From Clostridia bacterium (GTDB lineage Bacteria; Bacillota; Clostridia; UBA1381): DNA of 64,000 bases. A program made the position numbers and the translations under genes. The stretch covers positions 1 to 64,000 of the forward strand of contig CAADTH010000018.1 in assembly GCA_900751885.1 (NCBI GenBank). Direction: 5' to 3'. The notes below the pieces were generated by a model. The model worked only from the letters and a program-made list of their open reading frames with translations. It had not been told where the DNA came from and did not search any database. This document shows, in pieces, positions 25,706-34,638 of this stretch (its first letter is position 1; the number at the start of each line of letters is the position of its first letter).

Positions 25706-27301
25706 TTACAATAAATTTAGAATATCAATGAAATCGATGCTGTTTTTTGGAGGAGACGGCATCTTCTCTGGAGGAGAATTCTCTTGCTTTGCTTCGATTG
25801 AGAACTGTGCGTCAGTTGTTTGATGGAACTCGCTATAATCTGATGATTCGAACCGGTATCTGCCGTTTACCAGAGAATGAGTAGAACCATCCTCGGACTG
25901 TTGGTTGAAATCCATCTTGAAATAGACCTTTCCGTCTAAATTGGACATGAAGTCCGTTCCATAATCACTGGAAAATTCAATTGAATTCACCGCATGAATA
26001 ACACGATTGTCTGTCGCGGTAAATGCAGCGCGAATTTCGAATGTTTCCCACACAGTATCGTCGTCAGGATAGAAGTGTTGCTTGTAATCCTCATGGGAGA
26101 AGATATATGATGCCTCATAGGTATCTGTCCCTGTCTTATTCAGCTTGAAATGGGAATCATCAAAAAACGTATAGCAAAGCTGGAAGAAATCATCCAAATC
26201 CTCTGCTTCCCACATGTAAAAGGAGTCCTTTGTATAGGTTTGCCGCAGAAGATCCAGTGCAGATTTACCACGTAGTGACTCAGCTCCATTGACAAGATAG
26301 GATATCGCCCAATCATCTGTACTGTAAAATCCCCCCAACTCAGAGAGCATTTTTTTAAAATCAATTTTAATCCAGATTTCATCCTTTAGCAGCGCAACAA
26401 GTGTAGACAATTTTTTCTCCTGTGGCATGGCTTCCGATAATTTTGAGAGTAAGTTTGTTTTGATATACCATGCACCGTCTCCTTGTAGAAACGAAAGCGT
26501 AATGCCCTTGAGCTTTGATACGTCGAGCTGTTCGTCATCTAGTAGATTAAAAATTCGTTTTGCATTGGTAAAGTCAAAATCAATCACGCTCTCAGATGTG
26601 CTCATCTTCCCATCATATGCGTTTTCAGTCTCTGCATCTATCTGGAAGCCTGACGATACCATCTCTCCTGTTGAATCTTCCTTTGTGGAAGAAGAAAAGG
26701 ACAGATTAGAGATAGAGGTAGATGGTGCAGGTAAGTCGATTGGCATGGATAAAAACTCATAAAATGAAGGTGCGCGTTCCTTTAGTGCCATAAAATACGC
26801 ATTCAAATCTACTAAAACGACGCAGGAGGAATAGGGGTTCCAATTTACAGAAATGCCGAAAGCTTCTGCCAAAAACCGAACGGGAATCAGCGTATATCCA
26901 TCTTGAATGAGCGGCTTGACATCCATGGTAAGTTCCTGCTTGTTTCCGCTTGCGTCAGTTACCTTCACGACCGGCGAATCCACAGAAAATTGTACAGTTG
27001 TTTCAGCCTTTTTTGCAGAGATTTCATGTGTTGTTTCGTCATAGCTCACGGAAGCACCCATGTACTCTAACAGCTCACGGAATGGAAGCATCACGCGGTC
27101 ATCTACAATTTGAGGTTCGACAGTTTGGAATAAAAGGTAATCTCCATTGTAGACGACAGTGGTTCCTTCCAGGTAGCGACTCACACTTCCGTCGTCTACA
27201 TCTGGATACCGAAAATATGCCATTGCGGAGGATGCACAGGAGAGTGTCAGCACACAAATCACAGTCCACAAGACAAAGAGACGCCCCAATTTTCGTTTCA
27301 T
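25706..27301 (-). CDS. Secreted stalk-domain protein
   Basis: 531 residues with a signal peptide (hydrophobic 10-26, SCASSAMA). The N-terminal part is a copper amine oxidase N-like stalk pair (VMLPFRELLEYMGASVSYDETTHEISA, then YTLIPVRFLAEAFGISVNWNPYSS). The remaining 350 residues are beta-rich with many acidic and aromatic residues and a short Pro-rich tail (SPPEKMPSPP); they resemble no family I can name. Exported, function unknown. ATG 27301 follows GGGGTGG; an in-frame GTG 9 bp upstream overlaps that site. Confidence 0.8.
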   Translation of the reverse strand: MKRKLGRLFVLWTVICVLTLSCASSAMAYFRYPDVDDGSVSRYLEGTTVVYNGDYLLFQTVEPQIVDDRVMLPFRELLEYMGASVSYDETTHEISAKKAETTVQFSVDSPVVKVTDASGNKQELTMDVKPLIQDGYTLIPVRFLAEAFGISVNWNPYSSCVVLVDLNAYFMALKERAPSFYEFLSMPIDLPAPSTSISNLSFSSSTKEDSTGEMVSSGFQIDAETENAYDGKMSTSESVIDFDFTNAKRIFNLLDDEQLDVSKLKGITLSFLQGDGAWYIKTNLLSKLSEAMPQEKKLSTLVALLKDEIWIKIDFKKMLSELGGFYSTDDWAISYLVNGAESLRGKSALDLLRQTYTKDSFYMWEAEDLDDFFQLCYTFFDDSHFKLNKTGTDTYEASYIFSHEDYKQHFYPDDDTVWETFEIRAAFTATDNRVIHAVNSIEFSSDYGTDFMSNLDGKVYFKMDFNQQSEDGSTHSLVNGRYRFESSDYSEFHQTTDAQFSIEAKQENSPPEKMPSPPKNSIDFIDILNLL

Positions 27302-27384
27302 AAATACCACCCCTTTTTTGTTTATTCTATCATAGATTTCTAATATTTACAAGCAAAATTTCGAATTTATTGTCGAATTTATAC

Positions 27385-27414
27385 AAAAAATAGCGTGCAA
27401 AACACGCTATTTTT
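27385..27414 (-). terminator. Terminator of the asd-dapA-dapB-ACT operon
   Basis: Stem AAAAAATAGCGTG / CACGCTATTTTT with a 5-nt loop, 20 bp downstream of the last operon gene. Confidence 0.9.
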
Positions 27415-27433
27415 ATTATCCTAATATGAAGAA

Positions 27434-27907
27434 TCAATCCATCTTAAATTCCTGTTTAATTGCCTCCACAGCAGGGTCTGCATCCTCGTCTCCAAGCAGA
27501 ATAGAGATATCCACCTCGCTTGTGGTAATCAGCTTCACGCGGAGACCATCCACTGTGTCGAGTGCCCGAAATACGCCTGCCGCAACACCGGGCTGGGTAC
27601 TCATGGGCTCGCCGTACAGATTGATTTTTACGTTCCCAGTATCTACCTTGACAATCACGCCTTCAAGTGAGCTTTTCATGCTTTTCACAAGTGCGGCGGT
27701 CTTCGAAAAATCATCATCAGATACAGTGAACGAAATATTGCCGGTCTCCTTTGACGTCGGTGCACGCGAAATCATATCCAGACTGATTCCCGCATGTTCA
27801 ATCGCTGTAAAAAAGCGCGCCACCGTGCTCACGCAGGATGGAATATTTTCAATTGTGAATAGGGACACATTATAGGTGGTGTCGATTTTTGTAATTGGAC
27901 TGGTCAT
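27434..27907 (-). CDS. Stand-alone double-ACT protein resembling the aspartate kinase regulatory domain
   Basis: 157 residues made of two ACT-like units. The second holds NVKINLYGEPMSTQPGVAAGVFRALDTVDGLRVKLITTSEVDISILL, which matches the ACT pair at the C-terminus of aspartate kinases, where lysine or threonine binds. There is no kinase domain. As the last gene of asd-dapA-dapB it probably senses an aspartate-family amino acid, perhaps by binding a separately encoded aspartate kinase. Spacing to dapB is 12 bp. Function is inferred from fold and context only. Confidence 0.8.
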   Translation of the reverse strand: MTSPITKIDTTYNVSLFTIENIPSCVSTVARFFTAIEHAGISLDMISRAPTSKETGNISFTVSDDDFSKTAALVKSMKSSLEGVIVKVDTGNVKINLYGEPMSTQPGVAAGVFRALDTVDGLRVKLITTSEVDISILLGDEDADPAVEAIKQEFKMD

Positions 27908-27919
27908 AAGACTCCCTCC

Positions 27920-28678
27920 TTACAGTTGACCGATTAGGTCGTCCATGCTATACATACCGGCAGACTTTCCTACCATAAACTTTGCCGCTTTAATAGAACC
28001 GACAGCAAATACCTCTTTGGACGCGGCGCTGTGCCGAAGCTCAATCACTTCGTCGTTGCCTGCGAAAATCACTTCGTGGTCGCCGACAATTGTACCGCCG
28101 CGTACAGCGTGAAGCCCAATCTCATTTTTTTTGCGCTTGCGGCGTACAGAATGACGGTCATAGACAAACTCTGCCGGTTCAGACAGTACGTCAGACACCG
28201 CATTTGCGATGGAAAGCGCCGTACCGGAAGGCGCGTCAATTTTTTGATTGTGGTGGCGTTCCACGATTTCAATATCAAAATTTCCTTCGAGCAAAACAGC
28301 TGCCTTTTTTGCAAGCGCGGTCAATAGGTTGATACCCAGGCTCATGTTTGCAGAAAAGAAAATTCCAATCTCGTCTGCCGCCTTCGACAGTGACTCGATT
28401 TGTTCAGACGAAAGACCAGTTGTCGCAATGACGGCAGGAATGCTGCGTTCCATCGCAAATGCCAGCAGATTTTCAAGCGAGCTCGGATGCGAAAAATCGA
28501 TAATGACATCCGCCTTGCCGGTAAATTCATTGGGGTCAGTAAAGACAGGATACGAATTCGGCAAATAATCGTTGATATCGAACCCTGCCACAATCTCACA
28601 TGTCGCATCCTCGGCGGCAAGCCGTGAAATCACCTGACCCATCTTCCCGTTGCATCCATTTAAAATAATTTTTATCAT
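27920..28678 (-). CDS. dapB: 4-hydroxy-tetrahydrodipicolinate reductase
   Basis: 252-residue NAD(P)H-dependent enzyme for the second step of the diaminopimelate/lysine branch. Nucleotide-binding GCNGKMG lies at 8-14, DFSHPSS marks the dinucleotide domain, and ERHHNQKIDAPSGTA is the catalytic signature with the His-His pair and Lys. Length is normal (about 250). Third gene of the leftward asd-dapA-dapB-ACT operon, which feeds both lysine and dipicolinic acid, the spore core solute. Confidence 0.97.
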   Translation of the reverse strand: MIKIILNGCNGKMGQVISRLAAEDATCEIVAGFDINDYLPNSYPVFTDPNEFTGKADVIIDFSHPSSLENLLAFAMERSIPAVIATTGLSSEQIESLSKAADEIGIFFSANMSLGINLLTALAKKAAVLLEGNFDIEIVERHHNQKIDAPSGTALSIANAVSDVLSEPAEFVYDRHSVRRKRKKNEIGLHAVRGGTIVGDHEVIFAGNDEVIELRHSAASKEVFAVGSIKAAKFMVGKSAGMYSMDDLIGQL

Positions 28679-28707
28679 TGGTATATCTCCTTTTATCTGT
28701 CCCCTGA

Positions 28708-29595
28708 TTACAGCTTCTTGACTCCGTAGGAATCCAGCGCATTTTTTAAAGTCTGTGTATGCTCTGGCGTCATATCGAACAGCGGCATCCGAAGATTGCC
28801 AGCGTGATATCCCAGAAGATTCATTGCTGTTTTGATTGGCACAGGATTCACTTCCACAAACAGGGTATTGATCAAAGGAAGCATTTCAAGCTGTAATTTA
28901 CGTGCGGATTCTATGTCCCCGTCGAGGTATAATCTGCAAATATCATGTGTCTGCTTTGGAAGAATATTCGCAACGACAGAAATGACACCCTTACCGCCCA
29001 GGGACAGAACCGGCACAATCATGTCATCATTGCCCGAATAGATATAGAGGTCTGGGACCTCGGCGGCAACTCTCGCGGTGTAGGAGATGTTGCCGCTGGC
29101 TTCCTTGACTGCTACAATGTTGTCGATTTTAGAAAGCTCCTTCAATGTACTGATTTCAATGTTCATCCCTGTTCTGCCAGGGACATTATATAAGATAATC
29201 GGAATAGACACTTCTTTTGCAATCATGCGGTAGTGCTCCACCAGACCGTGCTGGGATGTTTTATTGTAATACGGCGTCACCACCAAAAGACCGTCTGCGC
29301 CGATGCGTTCTGCTTCCTTGGAAAGGCGGATCGCGTGGGCGGTATCATTTGCTCCCGTACCTGCAATGACAGGAATTCGGCCCGCTGTTTTTTCTACCGT
29401 ATACCGAATCGCCCCCAAATGCTCCTCGTCCGGCATGGTAGATGCCTCGCCGGTCGTGCCGCAGATGATGATAGCGTCTGTATTATTGGCAATGTGCATC
29501 TCAATTAAATTTCCAAGCTCCTCATAATTGGTTTTCATGCCGTCAAATGGCGTTATAATGGCAACGCCAGACCCTGTGAAAGGCAATTTCTTCAC
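28708..29595 (-). CDS. dapA: 4-hydroxy-tetrahydrodipicolinate synthase
   Basis: 295-residue TIM-barrel aldolase joining pyruvate and aspartate semialdehyde. Seen are GTTGEAST, PYYNKTSQHGLVEHY with the active-site Tyr, YNVPGRTG, and VAVKEASGN with the Schiff-base Lys. GTG 29595 is chosen because GGAG lies 9 bp upstream; an in-frame TTG at 29604 abuts that site. It lies 21 bp after asd and 29 bp before dapB. Confidence 0.96.
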   Translation of the reverse strand: MKKLPFTGSGVAIITPFDGMKTNYEELGNLIEMHIANNTDAIIICGTTGEASTMPDEEHLGAIRYTVEKTAGRIPVIAGTGANDTAHAIRLSKEAERIGADGLLVVTPYYNKTSQHGLVEHYRMIAKEVSIPIILYNVPGRTGMNIEISTLKELSKIDNIVAVKEASGNISYTARVAAEVPDLYIYSGNDDMIVPVLSLGGKGVISVVANILPKQTHDICRLYLDGDIESARKLQLEMLPLINTLFVEVNPVPIKTAMNLLGYHAGNLRMPLFDMTPEHTQTLKNALDSYGVKKL

Positions 29596-29616
29596 AGCAC
29601 ACAACTCCTTCCTGGT

Positions 29617-30696
29617 TTAGTCCATATACCCCTTTGCGCATAAAAGCTCTGCCATCAGGACAGCGCCGCCGGCCGCACCGCGCAGGGTGTTATGGGACAC
29701 ACATACAAATTTATAATCATACTGGGTATCCGGACGAAGTCTGCCGACAGATACCGCCATACCGTCCTCCAGCGTCCGTTCCAGCTTTGTCTGAGGACGG
29801 TCGTTTTCCTCAAAGTAGTGCAAAAACTGCTTTGGTGCGTGAGGCAGGCTGAGCGCCTGCGGCTCGCCGGAAAAATTCTTCCAGCACTCCTTGATTTGCT
29901 CCTCAGTCGGTTTTTTCTCGAAGCTTACAAACACTGCCGCGAGATGTCCGTCTGACACCGGCACACGGATACACTGTGTCGTAATGGACGGCTCTTTTGC
30001 ATCCACAATCTTGTCTCCCTCGATTTGTCCCCAGATTTTAAGCGGCTCTACCTCGCTTTTTTCTTCCTCACCGCCGATATATGGGATGACATTGTCCACA
30101 ATATCCGGCCAGGTCTCAAATGTCTTCCCGGCGCCTGAAATTGCCTGATAGGTACATGCAAGCACCTTTGTAATTCCGAATTGCTTAAGTGGATGAAGCG
30201 CCGGTACATAGCTTTGCAAAGAGCAGTTTGACTTGACTGCAATAAAGCCGCGCTTTGTGCCAAGCCGCTTTTTCTGCGCCTCGATAATTTCGGCATGCTC
30301 CGGATTGATTTCTGGAATAATCATTGGTACATCGTCTGTGTGGCGGTGTGCCGAATTATTCGATACGACAGGACATTCCGCCTTTGCATATGCTTCCTCC
30401 AGCGCACGGATTTCATCCTTTTTCATGTCCACTGCGCAGAACACAAAATCCACCATGGAAGCAATCTTTTCCACATCCTCCGATGCGTTCAGGACCACCA
30501 TGTCACGTACCGACTCTGGAATATCGCCTGCCATTGCCCATTTTTTGCCCACTGCCTCATAATATGGCTTTCCTGCACTTCGAGCGGACGCTGCAAGTGC
30601 CTTGATGTGAAACCACGGATGATCAGAAAGAAGCGTGATAAAGCGCTGTCCGACCATGCCTGTTGCACCGATAATTCCTACATTATATTGTTTCAT
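29617..30696 (-). CDS. asd: Aspartate-semialdehyde dehydrogenase (archaeal/fungal-type)
   Basis: 359-residue NADP-dependent enzyme that makes aspartate semialdehyde from aspartyl phosphate. The N-terminal GIIGATGMVGQRF binds the cofactor, the catalytic Cys lies in VKSNCSLQS, and SDGHLAAVF carries the conserved acid/base His. The SNCSLQ version belongs to the archaeal/yeast-like branch rather than the common bacterial NCSTxQ one. ATG 30696 follows GGGAGGAG; an in-frame start further upstream lies before that site. First gene of the operon, about 40 bp downstream of a lysine riboswitch. Confidence 0.96.
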   Translation of the reverse strand: MKQYNVGIIGATGMVGQRFITLLSDHPWFHIKALAASARSAGKPYYEAVGKKWAMAGDIPESVRDMVVLNASEDVEKIASMVDFVFCAVDMKKDEIRALEEAYAKAECPVVSNNSAHRHTDDVPMIIPEINPEHAEIIEAQKKRLGTKRGFIAVKSNCSLQSYVPALHPLKQFGITKVLACTYQAISGAGKTFETWPDIVDNVIPYIGGEEEKSEVEPLKIWGQIEGDKIVDAKEPSITTQCIRVPVSDGHLAAVFVSFEKKPTEEQIKECWKNFSGEPQALSLPHAPKQFLHYFEENDRPQTKLERTLEDGMAVSVGRLRPDTQYDYKFVCVSHNTLRGAAGGAVLMAELLCAKGYMD

Positions 30697-30737
30697 ATTT
30701 GCTCTCCTCCCATGTATCATCGCAAAAAATATACTAC

Positions 30738-30968
30738 AAAAAAGACAGCGACCTTCTAAAAAGCCACTGCCATCCGTACAAATTTTCCGCGTACTGCCTG
30801 CAGATAGCTCCCCATCATTATCATATGATGACAGTCACAGCACTGTTCACGCTGTGCCCAGCAAATTTCCTACGGCAGGAAGTCCGCTTCGGCGTTTTCC
30901 CCTTTCCTGTCAGTATATGGACTGCCGTGTCCTACTCTGCGGTACTGATGAAAAACGCGCCTCTATCT
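30738..30968 (-). ncRNA. Lysine riboswitch (L-box) with terminator
   Basis: Read leftward, the leader shows L-box landmarks in order: AGATAGAGGCGCG (P1 and P2 start), AAAGGGGAAAACGCCGAAGC, TTTGCTGGGCACAG, and GGGGAGCTATCT closing P1 (aptamer 30802-30968). The expression platform is a G-U rich stem GGCAGTGGC / GTCGCTGTC followed by TTTTTT (30738-30772), a terminator expected to form when lysine is bound. It lies between a strong promoter and asd, so lysine should shut down asd-dapA-dapB-ACT. Confidence 0.95.
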
Positions 30969-30981
30969 CTTTTATACCGCT

Positions 30982-31010
30982 ATCTTACCATGTTATACGT
31001 TAGGTGTCAA
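30982..31010 (-). promoter_or_regulatory. Sigma-A promoter of the lysine operon
   Basis: Leftward: TTGACA (31005-31010), 17-bp spacer, TAAGAT (30982-30987), directly upstream of the riboswitch. Confidence 0.85.
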
Positions 31011-31083
31011 GGGATGCTGGCTAGTTTCTATTATTTTTCTTTTGAGGTATTGCGGAATTCTTTCAAAAATGATAGCTTATTTC

Positions 31084-31112
31084 TTGCATTTTTCGACAGG
31101 TTGCGCTATAAT
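31084..31112 (+). promoter_or_regulatory. Sigma-A promoter of the SLOG-family gene
   Basis: TTGCAT (31084-31089), 17-bp spacer, TATAAT (31107-31112). Confidence 0.8.
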
Positions 31113-31135
31113 AAAACAATCGGAGGATGAAGAAA

Positions 31136-31609
31136 ATGGGAATTGAGGAAATCTGTTTTTTTACGGGACACCGCCTTCTGCCGGACGAGGCGCGCATTCA
31201 AAAAATATTACAGCGAGAGATTATCCGTCTTGCACGCCAGGGAGTGACCCATTTCATGGCAGGCGGTGCGCTGGGCTTTGATATGCTTTGCGCAAGGACT
31301 GTACTTGAAATGAAATCATCCTATGGGCTCAAGCTTATTTTGGCGATTCCATGCCATCGTCAGGATAAAAATTGGACGGTTGAGCAGAGGTTTTATTATA
31401 AGCGCCTTTTGGAACAGTGTGATGAATGTCACTATGTGAGTACCGGTGAATATACGCAGGATTGCATGAAAAAACGGAATCAATATATGGTTGACCATTC
31501 GAAATATGGGATTGCCTATTATGTAAACCCACATTCCGGCACAGGTCAGACCATGCGCTATGCACAGAAAATGAAGCGGCAGGTACTAAATATTGCCGAT
31601 TTAATGTAA
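31136..31609 (+). CDS. SLOG-family (DUF1273/YpsA-like) protein
   Basis: 157 residues of the SLOG fold, thought to bind nucleotides or nucleotide-derived ligands. Motifs: CFFTGHRLLP at the start, THFMAGGALGFDMLCARTVLEMK in the middle, and GIAYYVNPHSGTGQTMRYA near the end. It resembles YpsA, which is linked to stress or division in Bacillus, but no function should be carried over. ATG 31136 has GGAGG 9 bp upstream; an ATG at 31127 abuts that site. Single-gene unit with its own promoter and terminator. Confidence 0.85.
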   Translation: MGIEEICFFTGHRLLPDEARIQKILQREIIRLARQGVTHFMAGGALGFDMLCARTVLEMKSSYGLKLILAIPCHRQDKNWTVEQRFYYKRLLEQCDECHYVSTGEYTQDCMKKRNQYMVDHSKYGIAYYVNPHSGTGQTMRYAQKMKRQVLNIADLM

Positions 31610-31618
31610 TAGGGACAT

Positions 31619-31652
31619 AAAAAAGAAGCGTACAGCTGTACGCTTCTTTTTT
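31619..31652. terminator. Bidirectional terminator (34-bp perfect palindrome)
   Basis: Arms AAAAAAGAAGCGTACAG / CTGTACGCTTCTTTTTT meet without a loop; placed between convergent genes. Confidence 0.9.
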
Positions 31653-33078
31653 ACTTTTTGGTTTCAATGGTAACTGTATTCGTGTTCTCGTCCCAAGCCA
31701 CAGAAAAATCTAAGATATCAGCTAAATCTCGAAGCTTAAAAAAATTGTTTCCATTGATATTATAAGGGGTTGTTTTGAAATATTCATCCGATGTTGTCAG
31801 ATAGAGAAAAGACTCACAGTAAAGCGCAGAAGAAGCATTGGATATACCTGCGGCAAGCTCGCCTCCGACAGGAGTATAGCGGCTTCCAGGCGTTAGATTG
31901 ATGGACTGCCTTTCAAAGCTCACTTCAAATTGCTTTGCTGTTCCATTTAATGAGTAAGCGATGTCGCGGAGTTTGAAGTAATTGTTTCCATCGATATTGA
32001 ATCCACCGCATGGAATCTGTTTCCCGTCGACGAGCACACGCGAGGTAGTAGGATTCGCTTGCTTCACAGGATTGCCTGTCATGTTAGGATATACAGCAAG
32101 CTCTGAGTATAAGGCTTTTGCATAGTAGCCTTGTCTGGTGCCTCCGCTGTTGTCCCCATCCAAAACCCACATATTATCTGCATCAAAGCCGACAGTGATA
32201 TTTGCACAGTCATAGCCTGCTTGGGTCGGTTTTCTCAAATTCACATGAATGATATGGTTCGCTCGGTATAAGATATCATGAACGGAATAACCATCTCTGA
32301 TACGCTCGTCCTGATTTAGAATATCCTGCGCGCCGGGCAGTGCCAGAAACTCGTCAAGTGATATTTCGTTTGCTCCATACTCTCTTAGAGCCTGCTCTTT
32401 CTTATCCCAATATAAGTAGTATTGTTTCAGTGTGTGCCCGTAATAAGAATCGTCATGTCCATCATTGATATAATGCGCGTCAATCGTGGCGTATTGGGTA
32501 GTAAACTCTCCCTTGCCGTCAGATTCCACCGTGCCGAAACCGCTTTGATAGCAGACCGGCTGACCGTCCTTGATACCATAAATGAAAGATTGACCTTTGC
32601 TGTGTGCAATTAATATTTTACCCGTCCCCACGTCATAGGTATCAAGATGAGTTGAGACATATTCCATCGAATCAAGGCGTGTAACAGAGTAGCCATTCAC
32701 AAAATAGATATCCCCGCTCAAAAGTCCATTTTTAACCTTTCCTGAGAGCATAAATGCTTCTGCTATTCCATCCTTATCAAAATCGTCATAGAATACGATT
32801 GGGGCGCTCAAACCTGTTTTATTTCGGAATAATCCTACCATATTTCGCTGTTTCAGTTCATCCTCTGTCATGTCTTCAGGGTATTTAATGTCAATTTTTT
32901 GAGAAGTAAACGCATTAATTGCATCCTCCTCAGCCTGCATGGCTTCAAGAGAGCGTTCGGGTTTGACGTCGACGGAGCCGTCTGCATGGATGGTGATGAT
33001 ATACCTCTGTGCGTGGACAGTGGTAGTAAATAGCAGACAGGCAAGTAGTATAGGCAATATTTTTTTTATCCAGGTCAT
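31651..33078 (-). CDS. Secreted protein with two stalk-type repeats
   Basis: 475 residues with a signal peptide (LLACLLFTTTVHA, about 11-23). The central part resembles a hypothetical beta-propeller-like or VCBS-like region (FYDDFDKDGIAEAFML is an Asp-rich repeat unit). Two C-terminal copies of a NIDGNNYFKLRD-type unit (one with Y, one with F) belong to the copper amine oxidase N-like stalk group. Likely cell-surface; function unknown. Start ATG 33078 follows AGGAGGAGG. Confidence 0.75.
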   Translation of the reverse strand: MTWIKKILPILLACLLFTTTVHAQRYIITIHADGSVDVKPERSLEAMQAEEDAINAFTSQKIDIKYPEDMTEDELKQRNMVGLFRNKTGLSAPIVFYDDFDKDGIAEAFMLSGKVKNGLLSGDIYFVNGYSVTRLDSMEYVSTHLDTYDVGTGKILIAHSKGQSFIYGIKDGQPVCYQSGFGTVESDGKGEFTTQYATIDAHYINDGHDDSYYGHTLKQYYLYWDKKEQALREYGANEISLDEFLALPGAQDILNQDERIRDGYSVHDILYRANHIIHVNLRKPTQAGYDCANITVGFDADNMWVLDGDNSGGTRQGYYAKALYSELAVYPNMTGNPVKQANPTTSRVLVDGKQIPCGGFNIDGNNYFKLRDIAYSLNGTAKQFEVSFERQSINLTPGSRYTPVGGELAAGISNASSALYCESFLYLTTSDEYFKTTPYNINGNNFFKLRDLADILDFSVAWDENTNTVTIETKK

Positions 33079-33100
33079 AGATTTCCTCCTCCTTTTTAAT

Positions 33101-33129
33101 TATTATACATCTGCTATAAAAATAAATCA
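33101..33129 (-). promoter_or_regulatory. Sigma-A promoter of the secreted stalk-repeat gene
   Basis: Leftward: TTGATT (33124-33129), 17-bp spacer, TATAAT (33101-33106). Confidence 0.75.
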
Positions 33130-33207
33130 ATCATATAGACATAATTTGTATAATAAATCAAAAAAACGACGTCACATATGCGAACGAAAACGAAGCAAAC
33201 CAGAGAC

Positions 33208-34038
33208 TCATTTTACATCCTTATTTACAAGGGAAATCGTCTTATAGGGAATCTCAATTTCAGCGCTGTCAAACGCATATTTGACGCGCCGCAACATTTC
33301 CCGTTCCACTGCAAATTGCTCTCCAATCTCACAGTGCACCAAAAGTTTTAGCTCCACACCCGAATCTCCGAGTGCGGATACACCCAGTACTTCAGGAGGC
33401 TGTGTCAAAGAGGAAATTTCTTTTTTTGCTGTCTCGGCGGTTTGAGAAAGCACGTCCAGCGCCGCGTTGATATCCTGGTCATATTCGATATTCACGCACA
33501 CCACGACAGAGCGCATACATCTGGAGTGATTGATGACTGTTGTGATAGCCCCATTCGGGACGGTAAAAAGGTCTCCATAATAGTTCTGAATAATCGTGCT
33601 TCGAAGCTGGACATCACGAATCGTGCCCGTGAACCCTTCGATTGTGACAAGCTCACCGACAGAGAATTGATTCTCAAACAGAATAAAAAATCCTGAAATG
33701 ACATCCTTGACAAGTGTCTGCGCGCCAAAGCCCAGTGCCACACTGACAATTCCCGTTGCCGCTAGAATAGAGGTTGGCTGAACATGAAACAGGACCTCAC
33801 ATATCTGCAAAACCGCAAAGAAATAGATGAGAAACGATACAATCTTTCCAAACACCCTCAAAAGCGTTTCAGAACGGTTTGTCACATCCTTGCGTTTTTT
33901 GATGGCATGGTGTACAATGGCATTGGCAATGCGTGACAGAAAAAACGCCACAATCGCGATAAGCAGTGATTGAATTAGGCGGTTTTTTAGCCACGGGTCG
34001 ATACATGTTTGATAAAATGTTAAAATAGCTTCCATCAT
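33208..34038 (-). CDS. Small-conductance mechanosensitive channel (MscS family)
   Basis: 276-residue membrane channel that opens under tension to release solutes. Three N-terminal transmembrane helices end in the pore-lining TM3 (GIVSVALGFGAQTLVKDVISGFFILFENQFSVGE), followed by the beta domain (VTIEGFTGTIRDVQLRST, VPNGAI) and the C-terminal cage. Length is typical of the short MscS type. The start may be ATG 34038 or the ATG 3 bp downstream; GGAGGGG precedes both. A TATAAT at 34066-34071 lies upstream. Confidence 0.93.
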   Translation of the reverse strand: MMEAILTFYQTCIDPWLKNRLIQSLLIAIVAFFLSRIANAIVHHAIKKRKDVTNRSETLLRVFGKIVSFLIYFFAVLQICEVLFHVQPTSILAATGIVSVALGFGAQTLVKDVISGFFILFENQFSVGELVTIEGFTGTIRDVQLRSTIIQNYYGDLFTVPNGAITTVINHSRCMRSVVVCVNIEYDQDINAALDVLSQTAETAKKEISSLTQPPEVLGVSALGDSGVELKLLVHCEIGEQFAVEREMLRRVKYAFDSAEIEIPYKTISLVNKDVK

Positions 34039-34162
34039 AGCCCCTCCCCAAATAGATTATCTTTATTATAGCATACAATAAACAGGAACAAAATAGGGAA
34101 GGGCGATTTATTTTATTGAAACTGTGCATACTAAACAGGACGCCGAAAGGAGAGGGTCAAGG

Positions 34163-34636
34163 ATGAAAAAAAGCATTTTATGGATTGTTTTTATACTGGC
34201 AGGTTTATGGACTCTGTTTATTTTTGCAAATTCAATGCAGTCCGCAGTTGTTTCGACAGGGCATAGCGATGTGTTTACCAACGCGTTTGTGTCACTGTTT
34301 GACATGTTTCACGTGAAACTTTCTCCTGAATCGGTATCATTCGCAGTGAGAAAAACTGCTCATGCAGTGGAATTTTTGATTCAGTCCGCACTTTTGGGGA
34401 CAGGGCTTGTACTCCTTGGGAAATCTTTCAAGACATATTTGGTTCCGGTTTGGTTTGTGGGACTTTTGACTGCATGTGTGGATGAGTACATCCAGTTATT
34501 TTCTGCTGGCAGAAGCAGTCAGGTAAGCGATATCTTTGTTGATTTTTTTGGAACTCTTGCAGGAACGCTGGTGTGTGTTTTGATTTCAAGGCTTGTAAAG
34601 GGAAACAAAAAGGGCAAAATATATTATAGGAGGTAG
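34163..34636 (+). CDS. VanZ-like membrane protein
   Basis: 157 residues with about four transmembrane helices and the VanZ signature RKTAHAVEFLIQSALLG, then DEYIQLFSAGRSSQVSDIFVDFFGTLAG. VanZ proteins give low-level teicoplanin resistance in some bacteria; most relatives have no tested role. ATG 34163 follows AAAGGAGAGGG. A parS-like site lies inside the reading frame (34305-34320). It is followed after 2 bp by a GrpB gene. Confidence 0.88.
   Translation: MKKSILWIVFILAGLWTLFIFANSMQSAVVSTGHSDVFTNAFVSLFDMFHVKLSPESVSFAVRKTAHAVEFLIQSALLGTGLVLLGKSFKTYLVPVWFVGLLTACVDEYIQLFSAGRSSQVSDIFVDFFGTLAGTLVCVLISRLVKGNKKGKIYYRR
34305..34320. other. parS-like site 3, inside the vanZ-like gene
   Basis: TGTTTCACGTGAAACT, one mismatch at the last base; read in frame it encodes part of DMFHVKLS. 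Confidence 0.75.
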
Positions 34637-34638
34637 CG

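Noticed and set aside
34105..34133. CATACTA at 34127 as a sigma-G promoter for the vanZ-like gene
   Set aside because: No acceptable -35 element at 17-18 bp.
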